Source: Polaribacter atrinae (GTDB lineage: Bacteria; Bacteroidota; Bacteroidia; Flavobacteriales; Flavobacteriaceae). From it: a stretch of 64,000 nt of DNA. Each line of letters starts with the position of its first letter. The first letter of the stretch is position 1. Position numbers and translations under genes: made by a program. Shown one piece after another: positions 9,057 through 18,352 of this stretch. The notes under the pieces were generated by a model that saw only the letters and a program-made list of their open reading frames with translations, had not been told where the DNA came from and searched no databases. The stretch lies in contig NZ_CP150660.1 in assembly GCF_038023995.1 (NCBI RefSeq), positions 1,424,501 to 1,488,500 on the forward strand, read 5' to 3'.

Positions 9057-11459
9057 ATGACTAGAAGAATTAAAAAAGTAGCAATAGTTGGCTCTGGAAT
9101 TATGGGAAGTGGAATTGCATGTCATTTCGCAAACATTGGAGTTGAAGTTCTATTATTGGACATTGTGCCAAGAGAATTAAACGACAAAGAGAAAGCTAAA
9201 GGATTAACCCTTGAAGACAAAGTTGTACGAAATCGCTTAGTAAATGATGCACTTACAGCTTCCCTTAAATCAAAGCCCTCACCTATTTATAATCAGAAAT
9301 TTGCAAACAGAATTACCACTGGTAATTTAGATGATGATATTGCAAAGGTTGCTGATGTAGATTGGATTATGGAGGTGGTTGTTGAGCGATTAGATATTAA
9401 AAAAAATGTTTTTGATAAACTAGAGAAATACAGAACTCCCGGAACTATTATTTCTTCTAATACTTCTGGTATTCCTATCAAGTTTATGAATGAAGGAAGA
9501 AGTGAAGATTTTCAAAAACATTTTGCAGTAACTCACTTTTTTAATCCTCCTAGATATTTAAAACTTTTTGAAGTTGTTCCTGGTCCAGATTGTAAACAAG
9601 AAGTTACAGACTTTTTAATGATGTATGGTGAAAAATTCTTAGGAAAAACATCTGTTTTAGCGAAAGATACGCCTGCATTTATAGGAAATAGAATTGGAAT
9701 TTTCGGAATTCAATCTTTATTTCATCAAGTAAAAGAATTAGGTTTAACGGTAGAAGAAGTTGATAAGTTGACAGGGCCAGTAATTGGTCGTCCAAAATCT
9801 GCTACTTTTAGAACTGTTGATGTTGTTGGTTTAGATACTTTGGTACATGTTGCTAATGGTATTTATGAAAACTGCCCTAATGATGAAGCGCATGATTTAT
9901 TTAAGCTTCCTGGTTTCATCAATACAATGATGGAAAATAAATGGTTAGGAAGTAAAACAGGTCAAGGTTTCTACAAAAAGACAGTTGTTGATGGTAAGAA
10001 AGAAATCTTAACATTAGACTTAGACACTTTAGAATATCGTGCTTCTAAAAGAGCAAAATTTGCAACTTTAGAACTTACGAAAACGATTGATAAACCAATT
10101 GATAGATTTAAAGTATTAGTTGGTGGTAAAGATAAAGCTGGTGAATTCTATAGAAAAAACTTTGCAGCCATGTTTGCGTATGTTCAGAATAGAATTCCAG
10201 AAATTTCTGATGAAATCTACAAAATTGATGATGCAATGAAAGCTGGTTTTGGTTGGGAGAATGGTCCTTTCGAAATTTGGGATGCCGTTGGTGTAGAAGC
10301 AGGAATAGAATTAATGAAAGCAGATGGAGTAGCACCTGCAACTTGGGTTACAGAAATGTTAGCTGCTGGTTCTAAATCTTTTTACTCTGTTAAAGAAGGC
10401 GCAACTTATTTTTATGATATTCCTTCTAAATCTCAGGCTAAGAAACCGGGTCAAGAATCGTTTATCATTTTAGATAACATTAGAAAATCAAACGAAGTTT
10501 TTAAAAACTCTGGTGTTGTAATAGAAGATATTGGAGATGGAATTTTAAACCTAGAATTTCAATCTAAAATGAATACCATTGGTGGTGATGTTTTAGCAGG
10601 TATTAATAAAGGGATTGATATTGCACAAAAAGATTTTCAAGGTTTGGTTATTGGTAATCAAGCAGCAAATTTCTCTGTAGGTGCAAATATTGGTATGATT
10701 TTTATGATGGCTGTAGAGCAAGAATATGATGAATTAAATTATGCTATTAAATATTTTCAAGATACTATGATGCGTATGCGTTATTCTTCTATACCAACTA
10801 TTTCTGCTCCTCATGGAATGGCTTTAGGTGGTGGTTGTGAAATTTCTTTACACGCAGATAAAGTGGTTGCAGCAGCAGAAACGTATATGGGATTAGTAGA
10901 ATTTGGAGTTGGTGTAATTCCTGGTGGTGGTGGTTCTAAAGAAATGGCTTTAAGAGCATCAGATTCTTTTCAGAAAGGAGACGTAGAGTTAAACATTTTA
11001 CAAGAAAACTTTTTAACTATTGGTATGGCAAAAGTATCTACTTCTGCTTACGAGGCTTTCGATTTAGGTTTACTTCAACAAGGAAAAGATGTAGTAGTTG
11101 TTAATAAAGACAGACAAATAGCAACTGCAAAAGCACATGCAAAACTAATGGCAGAAAGTGGGTATACACAACCTGTAAAACGAAACGATGTTAGAGTTTT
11201 AGGTAAGCAAGCTTTAGGGATGTTCTTAGTAGGTACAGATTCTATGCAAGATTCTAAATACATTTCTGAACATGATATGAAAATCGCCAATAAACTAGCA
11301 TACGTTATGGCTGGTGGAGATTTATCTGAACCAACATTGGTTACAGAACAGTATTTATTAGATTTAGAACGTGAAGCGTTTTTATCTCTTTGTACAGAAC
11401 GTAAAACATTAGAAAGAATTCAACACATGTTAAAAACGGGGAAACCTCTTAGGAATTAA
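9057..11459 (+). CDS. fadN: 3-hydroxyacyl-CoA dehydrogenase/enoyl-CoA hydratase, FadN type
   Basis: An 800-residue bifunctional beta-oxidation enzyme. The NAD-binding Rossmann motif comes first (VGSGIMGSG, Gly12/Gly14/Gly17), then the dehydrogenase signature HFFNPPRYLKLFEVVPG and the helical C-terminal dehydrogenase domain (about 190-420). The enoyl-CoA hydratase/crotonase domain is at the C-terminal end (about 480-730) with the oxyanion-hole region APHGMALGGGCEIS and VEFGVGVIPGGGG. This dehydrogenase-first order is that of B. subtilis FadN, the reverse of E. coli FadB. The gene order fadN-fadA-fadE also matches the B. subtilis operon. Cytoplasmic; hydrates enoyl-CoA and oxidises the 3-hydroxyacyl-CoA product to the thiolase substrate. 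Confidence 0.93.
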   Translation: MTRRIKKVAIVGSGIMGSGIACHFANIGVEVLLLDIVPRELNDKEKAKGLTLEDKVVRNRLVNDALTASLKSKPSPIYNQKFANRITTGNLDDDIAKVADVDWIMEVVVERLDIKKNVFDKLEKYRTPGTIISSNTSGIPIKFMNEGRSEDFQKHFAVTHFFNPPRYLKLFEVVPGPDCKQEVTDFLMMYGEKFLGKTSVLAKDTPAFIGNRIGIFGIQSLFHQVKELGLTVEEVDKLTGPVIGRPKSATFRTVDVVGLDTLVHVANGIYENCPNDEAHDLFKLPGFINTMMENKWLGSKTGQGFYKKTVVDGKKEILTLDLDTLEYRASKRAKFATLELTKTIDKPIDRFKVLVGGKDKAGEFYRKNFAAMFAYVQNRIPEISDEIYKIDDAMKAGFGWENGPFEIWDAVGVEAGIELMKADGVAPATWVTEMLAAGSKSFYSVKEGATYFYDIPSKSQAKKPGQESFIILDNIRKSNEVFKNSGVVIEDIGDGILNLEFQSKMNTIGGDVLAGINKGIDIAQKDFQGLVIGNQAANFSVGANIGMIFMMAVEQEYDELNYAIKYFQDTMMRMRYSSIPTISAPHGMALGGGCEISLHADKVVAAAETYMGLVEFGVGVIPGGGGSKEMALRASDSFQKGDVELNILQENFLTIGMAKVSTSAYEAFDLGLLQQGKDVVVVNKDRQIATAKAHAKLMAESGYTQPVKRNDVRVLGKQALGMFLVGTDSMQDSKYISEHDMKIANKLAYVMAGGDLSEPTLVTEQYLLDLEREAFLSLCTERKTLERIQHMLKTGKPLRN

Positions 11460-11460
11460 G

Positions 11461-11932
11461 TACTAAGTATACAGTATTAAGATTGAGCAACTTTAACAAA
11501 ATGATTTCACAGAATAATACTTAATACTAAAATCGAAATACTATTATTATGCACAGATTTGAAGATTTAAAAATATGGCAGAAAGCAATGGATATAACAG
11601 AGAAATGTTATATCGCTTCTGAAAATTTTCCTAAAGAAGAAAAATACGGATTAACATCTCAACTTCGAAGAAGTGCAGTTTCTATACCTTCAAATATTTC
11701 TGAAGGAGCTGGAAGAAATACAAATGGAGAATTTAAGCAGTTTTTAGGAATTGCAAATGGTTCTTCTTATGAATTATTAACTCAATTATATTTATCAAAA
11801 AGATTAAATTTAATTACTGAAGAAAATGTAAGGCCTATTATTAATGAAATACTTGAAGTAACAAGAATGAATTTTTCTCTTCAAAAATCATTAACCAAAT
11901 CTTAATTCTTTATACTAAAATCTTAATACTAA
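11461..11932. repeat. Repeat-flanked insertion unit carrying a four-helix-bundle gene
   Basis: The left flank (11461-11484) and right flank (11898-11917) of the small gene are imperfect inverted repeats: the reverse complement of the left, AATCTTAATACTGTATACT, matches the right at 17 of 19 positions. A further copy, AATCTTAATACT, lies at 11919-11930 directly before the fadA ATG. The unit sits exactly between the fadN stop and the fadA start. I infer that it was inserted as a cassette; no transposase is present. Confidence 0.5.
11549..11905 (+). CDS. Four-helix-bundle protein, 23S rRNA intervening-sequence (S23) family
   Basis: 118 residues with the family hallmarks FEDLKIWQKAMDI, EKYGLTSQLRRSAVSIPSNI, SEGAGR and an all-helical C-terminus. 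Proteins of this family were first found in intervening sequences of 23S rRNA and are common as stand-alone genes; relatives include the Avd accessory protein of diversity-generating retroelements. Molecular function is unknown. It interrupts an otherwise standard fadN-fadA-fadE operon, is bracketed by small repeats, and its stop codon lies inside the right repeat. No reverse transcriptase or template repeat is nearby, so a diversity-generating role has no support here. Confidence 0.85.
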   Translation: MHRFEDLKIWQKAMDITEKCYIASENFPKEEKYGLTSQLRRSAVSIPSNISEGAGRNTNGEFKQFLGIANGSSYELLTQLYLSKRLNLITEENVRPIINEILEVTRMNFSLQKSLTKS

Positions 11933-13125
11933 TGACAAAACAAGCATATATAGTAAAAGCATATAGAACCGCAGTTGCAAAAGCTCCAAAAGGTGTTTTT
12001 CGCTTTAAACGTGCAGATGAATTAGGTGCAGAAACCATTCAGCACATGATGAAAGAATTACCAAATTTAGACGTAAAACGTATAGATGACGTAATTGTTG
12101 GTAACGCAATGCCAGAAGGTGCACAAGGTTTAAACATGGCACGTTTTATTTCTTTAATAGGATTAAATTCTGTCGATGTACCTGGAGTTACTGTAAACAG
12201 ATTCTGTTCTTCGGGACTAGAAACAATTGCAATGGCAGCAGCTAAAATTCAAGCAGGAATGGCTAGTTGTATTATTGCCGGTGGAGCAGAAAGCATGAGT
12301 TCTGTACCAATGACAGGATTTAAACCAGAATTAAATTATGATACCGTAAAATCTGGTCACGCAGATTATTATTGGGGAATGGGAAATACTGCAGAAGCAG
12401 TTGCAAATCAGTTTAAGGTTTCTAGAAAAGACCAAGATGAATTTGCCTTTAAATCTCATATGAAAGCTTTAAAAGCACAAGCAGAAAATCGTTTTCAAGA
12501 TCAAATTGTTCCTATTGAAGTGGAGCAAACTTATCTAGATGAAAACGGAAAGAAAGCAACAAGAAAATATACCGTAAATAAAGATGAAGGTCCTAGAAAA
12601 GGAACTAGCATTGAAGCTTTAACAAAACTGAGAGCAGTATTTGCTGCTGGAGGAAGTGTAACAGCTGGTAATTCATCTCAAATGAGTGATGGAGCTGCCT
12701 TTGTTATGGTAATGAGCGAAGAAATGGTAAAAGAATTAAATCTAGAACCAATTGCAAGAGTCGTAAATTATGCTGCTGCTGGTGTAGAACCAAGAATTAT
12801 GGGAATTGGGCCTGTTGCTGCAATACCTAAAGTTTTAAAACAAGCAGGTTTACAACAAAACGATATTGAGTTAATTGAATTGAATGAAGCTTTTGCTTCT
12901 CAATCTTTAGCTGTAATGCGTGAGTTAGATTTAAACCAAGATATTGTAAATGTAAATGGTGGTGCCATTGCATTAGGTCATCCATTAGGTTGTACAGGAG
13001 CAAAATTATCTGTACAATTATTTGATGAAATGCGCAAGCTCGATATGAAAAACAAATACGGAATGGTAACGATGTGTGTAGGTACTGGTCAAGGTGCTGC
13101 AGGTGTGTTTGAATTCCTTTCATAA
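11932..13125 (+). CDS. fadA: Acetyl-CoA C-acyltransferase (3-ketoacyl-CoA thiolase)
   Basis: 397-residue thiolase. The acyl-accepting cysteine is Cys92 ([10 protein letters not shown]), the His350 loop is GHPLGCTGA, and the second active-site cysteine is Cys382 ([11 protein letters not shown]). Together they cleave 3-ketoacyl-CoA with CoA to acetyl-CoA and a shortened acyl-CoA, the last step of each beta-oxidation round. Length is typical. It follows fadN after the inserted four-helix gene and precedes the acyl-CoA dehydrogenase, so the operon supplies three of the four activities through three polypeptides, with acyl-CoA ligase absent from the window. Confidence 0.95.
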   Translation: MTKQAYIVKAYRTAVAKAPKGVFRFKRADELGAETIQHMMKELPNLDVKRIDDVIVGNAMPEGAQGLNMARFISLIGLNSVDVPGVTVNRFCSSGLETIAMAAAKIQAGMASCIIAGGAESMSSVPMTGFKPELNYDTVKSGHADYYWGMGNTAEAVANQFKVSRKDQDEFAFKSHMKALKAQAENRFQDQIVPIEVEQTYLDENGKKATRKYTVNKDEGPRKGTSIEALTKLRAVFAAGGSVTAGNSSQMSDGAAFVMVMSEEMVKELNLEPIARVVNYAAAGVEPRIMGIGPVAAIPKVLKQAGLQQNDIELIELNEAFASQSLAVMRELDLNQDIVNVNGGAIALGHPLGCTGAKLSVQLFDEMRKLDMKNKYGMVTMCVGTGQGAAGVFEFLS

Positions 13126-13260
13126 TAAAAGTATAACTATAAAAAAATTGAAGAAGTAATAGAAGAATTCCAAAAGATAACAATGGAATTTCAGAATTGC
13201 CAACAAAAGCAGTCTATTTTTATATTCTTTCTTCTATAACCTAATAAAACAATTAACAAA

Positions 13261-15057
13261 ATGGCAGAATTATTAAGAGGTGGTCAATTTCTTGTAAAAG
13301 AAACAAACTGTGAAGATATATTTACTCCAGAAGATTTTTCTGAAGAGCAACAAATGATGAAGGAAGCTGTGATGGAATTTAATGATCGAGAGATCATTCC
13401 TCACAAAGCTCGTTTTGAAGCAAAAGATTATGCACTTACAGAAGAAGTAATGCGTAAAGCCGGTGAATTAGGATTTTTAGGAGTAGCAGTTCCTGAAGCT
13501 TATGGAGGTTTAGGAATGGGATTTGTTTCTACCTTACTAACTTGTGATTATATTTCTAGTGGAACAGGTTCTTTTAGTACGGCATTTGGTGCACATACCG
13601 GAATAGGTACAATGCCAATTACATTATACGGAACCGAAGAACAAAAGCAAAAATACGTTCCTAAATTGGCTACTGGAGAATGGTTTGGAGCTTATTGTTT
13701 AACGGAACCAGGTGCTGGTTCTGATGCAAATTCAGGAAAAACTACCGCAGAATTATCTGCTGATGGAAAAACATACAAAATTAACGGTCAAAAAATGTGG
13801 ATTTCAAACGCAGGTTTTTGTAAATTAATGATTGTTTTTGCCCGTATAGAAGATGATAAAAACATAACTGGTTTTATTGTTGAGTTTGATAAAGAAAATC
13901 CAAACGGAATTACATTAGGAGAAGAAGAACATAAATTAGGTATTAGAGCATCATCTACAAGACAAGTATTTTTTAACGATACAGTGGTACCTGTAGAAAA
14001 TATGTTAGCGGGTCGTGGCGAAGGTTTTAAAATTGCCATGAACGCTTTAAATGTTGGTCGTATTAAATTAGCGGGTGCATGTTTAGATTCTCAACGTAGA
14101 ATTATTTCTCATGCCGTAAATTATGCAAACGAACGTAAACAATTTAAAACCCCTATTTCAGATTTTGGAGCTATTAAAGTAAAACTAGCAGAAATGGCTA
14201 CCAATGCTTATGTTGGTGAATCTGCAACTTATAGATCTGCAAAAGATATCGAAGATAGAATTGCGTTAAGAGTGGCTGCAGGAAATACACATCAAGAAGC
14301 AGAATTAAAAGGTGTAGAAGAATATGCTATTGAATGTTCTATTTTAAAAGTAGCAGTTTCTGAAGATGTACAAAACTGTGCTGATGAAGGAATTCAGATT
14401 TTTGGTGGAATGGGATTCTCTGAAGAAACACCTATGGAATCTGCTTGGAGAGATGCAAGAATTGCTCGTATTTATGAAGGTACCAATGAAATTAACAGAA
14501 TGCTTTCTGTAGGTATGTTAATTAAAAAAGCAATGAAGGGACATGTCGATTTATTAGGCCCTGCAACAGAAGTTGCCAATAGTTTAATGGGGATTCCTTC
14601 TTTTGAGACACCAGATTTTTCTGAGTTATTTTCTGAAGAAAAATTAATGATTTCTAAATTAAAGAAAACATTTTTAATGGTTGCAGGTGCAGCACTTCAA
14701 AAATATGGTCCAGAAATAGAGAAGCACCAACAGTTATTAATTGCTGCTTCAGATATTTTAATAGAAATCTATATGGCAGAATCTGCTATCTTAAGAACAG
14801 AGAAAAATGTAAAACGTACTAGTGAAGCAGCACAATCTGTACAGATTGCAATGTCTAAACTATACTTATATCATGCAGTAGATATTATTGAAGAAAAAGG
14901 TAAAGAAAGTATTATTTCTTTTGCTGAAGGTGATGAGCAACGTATGATGTTAATGGGCTTAAAACGTTTTACTAAATACCAAAACTATCCAGATATCGTA
15001 GATTTACGTAACGAAATAGCAGAAAAAGTAAAAGCAGAAAATCAATACTGCTTCTAA
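13261..15057 (+). CDS. fadE: Acyl-CoA dehydrogenase with C-terminal extension
   Basis: 598-residue FAD enzyme that introduces the first double bond in acyl-CoA. Core signatures are WFGAYCLTEPGAGSDA and KMWISNAG for flavin and substrate binding, and the catalytic base is Glu406 in RIYEGTNEINR. A helical extension of about 180 residues follows the core, as in long-chain/VLCAD-like and B. subtilis FadE proteins. The preceding 135 bases contain no gene. The operon ends at a strong terminator about 115 bases downstream. Electron acceptor (probably ETF) is not encoded here. Confidence 0.94.
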   Translation: MAELLRGGQFLVKETNCEDIFTPEDFSEEQQMMKEAVMEFNDREIIPHKARFEAKDYALTEEVMRKAGELGFLGVAVPEAYGGLGMGFVSTLLTCDYISSGTGSFSTAFGAHTGIGTMPITLYGTEEQKQKYVPKLATGEWFGAYCLTEPGAGSDANSGKTTAELSADGKTYKINGQKMWISNAGFCKLMIVFARIEDDKNITGFIVEFDKENPNGITLGEEEHKLGIRASSTRQVFFNDTVVPVENMLAGRGEGFKIAMNALNVGRIKLAGACLDSQRRIISHAVNYANERKQFKTPISDFGAIKVKLAEMATNAYVGESATYRSAKDIEDRIALRVAAGNTHQEAELKGVEEYAIECSILKVAVSEDVQNCADEGIQIFGGMGFSEETPMESAWRDARIARIYEGTNEINRMLSVGMLIKKAMKGHVDLLGPATEVANSLMGIPSFETPDFSELFSEEKLMISKLKKTFLMVAGAALQKYGPEIEKHQQLLIAASDILIEIYMAESAILRTEKNVKRTSEAAQSVQIAMSKLYLYHAVDIIEEKGKESIISFAEGDEQRMMLMGLKRFTKYQNYPDIVDLRNEIAEKVKAENQYCF

Positions 15058-15172
15058 AAATCTCTTGATGTCAAATTGAGTTTGTTAAAGTTACCAAATT
15101 CTTTTTCAAACTCAACTGACTATCAAAAAAGATAATTATCGTTTTTATATTATAGTTAGTTGTTGTTTTAAG

Positions 15173-15200
15173 AAACCATCATATTTATGATGGTTTTTTT
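15173..15200 (+). terminator. Rho-independent terminator of the fad operon
   Basis: Ten-base-pair stem AAACCATCAT (15173-15182) / ATGATGGTTT (15187-15196), four-base loop, then a run of T. It ends the marR-fadN-fadA-fadE transcript. Confidence 0.85.
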
Positions 15201-15235
15201 ATGCTTAAATTCTTAATAAAATAATTAAATTAGAT

Positions 15236-15243
15236 TAATTTTG
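15236..15243 (+). promoter_or_regulatory. Putative -7 element of the acid phosphatase gene
   Basis: TAATTTTG matches TAnnTTTG and lies 33 bases before the ATG at 15277. Confidence 0.4.
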
Positions 15244-15276
15244 AGGTTCTTTAGGCTTACATAAAAATATTCCATA

Positions 15277-16092
15277 ATGAAAAATAAAATTATTATTTCT
15301 CTTTTTACTGTCTTTATCTTTTTAGGATGTAAAACTCAAATTACAACTATAAAACAAAAAAACATCCGTAAAACATCTCTTCAAGATCATGCTATTCAAG
15401 CCGTATTATGGCAACAAAATGCATCAGAATATAAAGCACTCACTTATCAAGCATACAATTTAGCACAACTTAGGTTAGATCAAATTCTGGCTAATAATAA
15501 TTCACAAAAACCAATTGCTATTGTTACAGATATAGATGAAACTCTTTTAGATAATAGTCCTTACTCTGGTAAGCAAATTGAATTAGATGAAAATTACACT
15601 TCAGAAAGATGGGCAGAATGGGTAGCACAGAAAAAAGCCAATGCAATACCTGGGGCGCTCGCTTTTTTTAATTACGCTAAAAGTAAAAATGTAGCTGTAT
15701 TTTATATTTCTAACAGATCTGCAGAACAAACAAAAGAGACAATAGAAAACTTAAAGTTAAAAGGGTTTCCTTTTGCTGATGAAACTCATGTACTTTTAAA
15801 AACGAACAGCAGCGAAAAAGGAACAAGAAGAAGTATTGTTAACCAAACCCATGAAATTGTATTACTACTTGGAGATAATTTATCTGACTTTTCATCTATA
15901 TTTGAAAATAGCACTACTACAAAAAGGAATAAAAACACTGATAGTTTAAAGACTTTCTTTGGAAATAAATATATTGTTTTACCAAATCCTATGTATGGAG
16001 ATTGGGAAACAAAAGGGGTTTTAGAAGGAAATTATAATTGGACAAATTCTCAAAAAGATTCTATCCGTCGTAAAAAAATCACTTCTTATTAA
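15277..16092 (+). CDS. Class C acid phosphatase / 5'-nucleotidase, lipoprotein e(P4) family
   Basis: 271 residues. A lipoprotein signal ends at Cys18 (FIFLGCKT). The HAD-type catalytic motif DIDETLLDNSPY gives nucleophile Asp85 and acid/base Asp87; later conserved pieces are YISNRS and LLGDNLSDF, completing the DDDD set of class C phosphatases. Family members hydrolyse phosphomonoesters, including NMN and nucleotides, at the cell surface so that the nucleoside can be taken up. Flanked by its own promoter and by a convergent gene, so monocistronic. Confidence 0.9.
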   Translation: MKNKIIISLFTVFIFLGCKTQITTIKQKNIRKTSLQDHAIQAVLWQQNASEYKALTYQAYNLAQLRLDQILANNNSQKPIAIVTDIDETLLDNSPYSGKQIELDENYTSERWAEWVAQKKANAIPGALAFFNYAKSKNVAVFYISNRSAEQTKETIENLKLKGFPFADETHVLLKTNSSEKGTRRSIVNQTHEIVLLLGDNLSDFSSIFENSTTTKRNKNTDSLKTFFGNKYIVLPNPMYGDWETKGVLEGNYNWTNSQKDSIRRKKITSY

Positions 16093-16146
16093 ATTGATTT
16101 TTAGATCAACCTTATAAAAAGTGATTTACATCCCCACTTAAAAATA

Positions 16147-16920
16147 TTAATTATCAACAGAATACCTATTAAACAAACTTCTTTGTATTACTTTTTTGGC
16201 ATTACTTAGAAGTTTTTCAATTTCAGGAATCGATTTTTTCTGTATTTCTGCAATTTCTTCAATTTTTAATTTCTGATTTGTAAATAAATAGAAAACAATG
16301 CGCATAGCAGCTGGCATATTGTGCAACACTAATTCTATATGCTCATTTACTTTATCTTCACCTAATTGCATATCTAATTTATCTACCAAATCTTTCTCAT
16401 CATTTTCTACAAATACATGGTCTAAATTATACTCAACCTGTTTATAGGCTACATCATCTAACTCTTCTAGCAACATCAAATCTCCATCACCGTCCGTACT
16501 AAACTCCTCTTGCATTTCATCCCATTCTAGCTTAGAGTAATCATCAATATTCTTAAAAAACAATTCATTAAACTCCTCCTCAACAATAACATCTTCTAAC
16601 AAATCATTTGTTTTTTTAAACAACCATAAATAGAAATTACTTTCACTTTCTACCTCATCAATAGCATCGTAAATGGTGATAAAAAGCTGATCGATAATAT
16701 CGTCTGCTTTGTATTTCTTTTTAGAAAAGTGCCCCTTTTTTATAGCAGTATTCAATCTTTGGTTTACATACTTTCTAATTTCTGGTAAGATTTTTAAGAC
16801 CAATTCATTAAAAGAGGTTTGATTTGCTTCTTTTTTTAATTCTACTAAACTAGAAAATGACTTTGTTACAAACAGACGAAACTCGGTTTGGGTTTCAAAA
16901 TAAGAAATGCTCGTTTTCAT
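16147..16920 (-). CDS. Diverged sigma-70-like protein with acidic insert
   Basis: 257 residues. Residues about 70-115 resemble sigma region 2 (DDIIDQLFITIYDAIDEV followed by FYLWLFKKTNDLL), and the last 50 resemble region 4 (MPAAMRIVFYLFTNQKLKIEEIAEI, then an HTH ending in AKKVIQRSLF). The two are separated by a strongly acidic linker of about 90 residues (EWDEMQEEFSTDGDGD and similar). The arrangement resembles ECF sigma factors, but the region-2 core is weak, so it may be a sigma factor, a sigma-like regulator or an anti-sigma partner. No signal peptide. Function unproven. Confidence 0.65.
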   Translation of the reverse strand: MKTSISYFETQTEFRLFVTKSFSSLVELKKEANQTSFNELVLKILPEIRKYVNQRLNTAIKKGHFSKKKYKADDIIDQLFITIYDAIDEVESESNFYLWLFKKTNDLLEDVIVEEEFNELFFKNIDDYSKLEWDEMQEEFSTDGDGDLMLLEELDDVAYKQVEYNLDHVFVENDEKDLVDKLDMQLGEDKVNEHIELVLHNMPAAMRIVFYLFTNQKLKIEEIAEIQKKSIPEIEKLLSNAKKVIQRSLFNRYSVDN

Positions 16921-17113
16921 AATAAAATACTTTAGAGATATTTCTAAAGGTGCAAAATAAGTTGTAAAAATAAAATGATAAAAGTCAGTTAACCTTTAAA
17001 ACCATCTATTTTATATAAATCTAAGTTTCATCTAATTAAATGAAATTAGGGTTTAAAAAAATCCAATAAAAATTTAATAAATTTTTATTGCACTACAATC
17101 CATTTAATATCAG

Positions 17114-17121
17114 TACTTTTG
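17114..17121 (+). promoter_or_regulatory. Putative -7 element of the J-domain/KTSC gene
   Basis: TACTTTTG matches the consensus; ATTG at 17087-17090 lies 23 bases upstream as a possible -33 element. Gives a leader of about 17 bases. Confidence 0.5.
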
Positions 17122-17143
17122 CACGCAATTTGAAAACACACAA

Positions 17144-17590
17144 ATGAAACGTATTAAAGAATATAAAAAACTTTTTAAAGTAGAAGGACCTATCGATTTA
17201 AAAGATTTAAAAAAGGCTTATAGAGGTTTAGTAAAAGAATGGCATCCAGATAAGTTTACTGATGAAGCTAAAAAGGAGGAAGCAGACCTTATGAGTACTC
17301 AAATTATTGATGGGTACCATTTCTTGGTAAGTATAGCTCCAGAAACTAAAGAAGCTAATTTAGATGCTTATAAAAAAACGATAACAGAATTTCAGGTTGC
17401 AGATTGGCACCACAAAAGTATGTTATTAGAAGTTACTTTTACAGACGGAAATAAATACGAATACTTTGGTGTTAGTAAAATACTTTTCGGAAAATTTGTA
17501 AACGCAAAATCAATGAACAACTTTGGTAAAAGAAATATTTTTAATTCTTTTACTTACAGAAAATCAATGAAAGCTTCTGTAACTGTTTAA
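17144..17590 (+). CDS. J-domain plus KTSC-domain protein
   Basis: 148 residues. The N-terminal half is a J-like domain with the invariant HPD at His34-Pro35-Asp36 in KAYRGLVKEWHPDKF, the tripeptide by which J-proteins stimulate Hsp70 ATPase. The C-terminal half (about 90-148) matches the KTSC fold (YEYFGVSKILFGKFVNAKS, then a short KRNIFNSFTYR), found alone or at the end of lysyl-tRNA synthetases. The fusion suggests a DnaK co-chaperone with a nucleic-acid or RNA-linked targeting domain; that is inference. Own promoter and shared terminator make it monocistronic. Confidence 0.8.
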   Translation: MKRIKEYKKLFKVEGPIDLKDLKKAYRGLVKEWHPDKFTDEAKKEEADLMSTQIIDGYHFLVSIAPETKEANLDAYKKTITEFQVADWHHKSMLLEVTFTDGNKYEYFGVSKILFGKFVNAKSMNNFGKRNIFNSFTYRKSMKASVTV

Positions 17591-17609
17591 AGACTTTTCT
17601 TATAAAAAC

Positions 17610-17642
17610 AAAAAAGAGATTGCTATTTGCAATCTCTTTTTT
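17610..17642. terminator. Bidirectional terminator between J/KTSC gene and YceI gene
   Basis: Stem GAGATTGC (17616-17623) / GCAATCTC (17629-17636) with a five-base loop, flanked by six A and six T. Fits both converging transcripts. Confidence 0.85.
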
Positions 17643-17660
17643 GTTTTATATAAAACGTAC

Positions 17661-18239
17661 TTATTTCTGATTTAAAACTAAATTAAAATGAATATTTATC
17701 ATTTCAGAAACTACAATTAACCCTAACATCTTTTTGGGTGCTTTGATATTAAAATCTTCTATATTTAGATTTAAATTTCCCGAAACTAAAAACTCATCAT
17801 CTTCTTCAATCGTTACCGGAACTTTGTATTTTTTAGAAACACCAGCAATTGTCATTTCTACCAATGCCTCTGTTATTGTTTCTTCTTTTTCTACTTCTTT
17901 TAAGTTTAATAAAATTTTTGGAAATTCTTCTGATTTTAATAACTTAAAAAAATCCTTATTCATTACCTTGTTACCACAATCAAAACCAGAATTTTTCAAT
18001 TCTAAAACAGCCTTTTCAAAATAAACTTTATTTCCTACCTTTTTAAAAGACAATGGAATTGTTTTATCAACTTCATAGAAATTAAAATTACATGCAAACT
18101 TATTTACATTTGTAGAACCTAAAATTTCTAATTTACTTTCTGACGCTATTTTAATTATTGTATTGTTATTTAATACATTTATTTTAGTGAAAGAAAATAA
18201 GATTAATGAAATTATGATTAAAATAATATTTTTACTCAT
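17661..18239 (-). CDS. YceI-family protein 1
   Basis: 192 residues with an N-terminal signal/anchor segment followed by a YceI-type lipocalin-like domain (motifs GSTNVNKFACNFNF, ALVEMTIAGVSKKYKVPVTI). YceI proteins bind isoprenoid or other long hydrophobic ligands in the periplasm. This copy is more diverged than the second one at 19691-20275. It is separated from the upstream porin gene by a terminator hairpin, so it may be expressed independently or by read-through. Confidence 0.85.
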   Translation of the reverse strand: MSKNIILIIISLILFSFTKINVLNNNTIIKIASESKLEILGSTNVNKFACNFNFYEVDKTIPLSFKKVGNKVYFEKAVLELKNSGFDCGNKVMNKDFFKLLKSEEFPKILLNLKEVEKEETITEALVEMTIAGVSKKYKVPVTIEEDDEFLVSGNLNLNIEDFNIKAPKKMLGLIVVSEMINIHFNLVLNQK

Positions 18240-18271
18240 AGTTTTTCTTCTTTCTGATTATCTTAACTATT

Positions 18272-18319
18272 TAAAAAAACAAACCCCTTATCTTTTTTAC
18301 ATTTCATAAGGGGTTTGTT
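18272..18319 (-). terminator. Terminator of the YceI-porin transcript
   Basis: Fourteen-base-pair stem (AACAAACCCCTTAT at 18278-18291 with ATAAGGGGTTTGTT at 18306-18319), 14-base loop, followed on the minus strand by seven T. Ends the transcript of the porin gene. Confidence 0.8.
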
Positions 18320-18352
18320 AAATTATTAAAAAATAATTTTTAGGTAGGTAAC

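Noticed and set aside
11461..11932. Diversity-generating retroelement around the four-helix protein
   Set aside because: The protein resembles Avd-type folds, but there is no reverse transcriptase, template repeat or variable target gene.
12827..13183. 118-residue frame antisense to fadA
   Set aside because: Low-complexity Leu/His-rich shadow of the thiolase gene.
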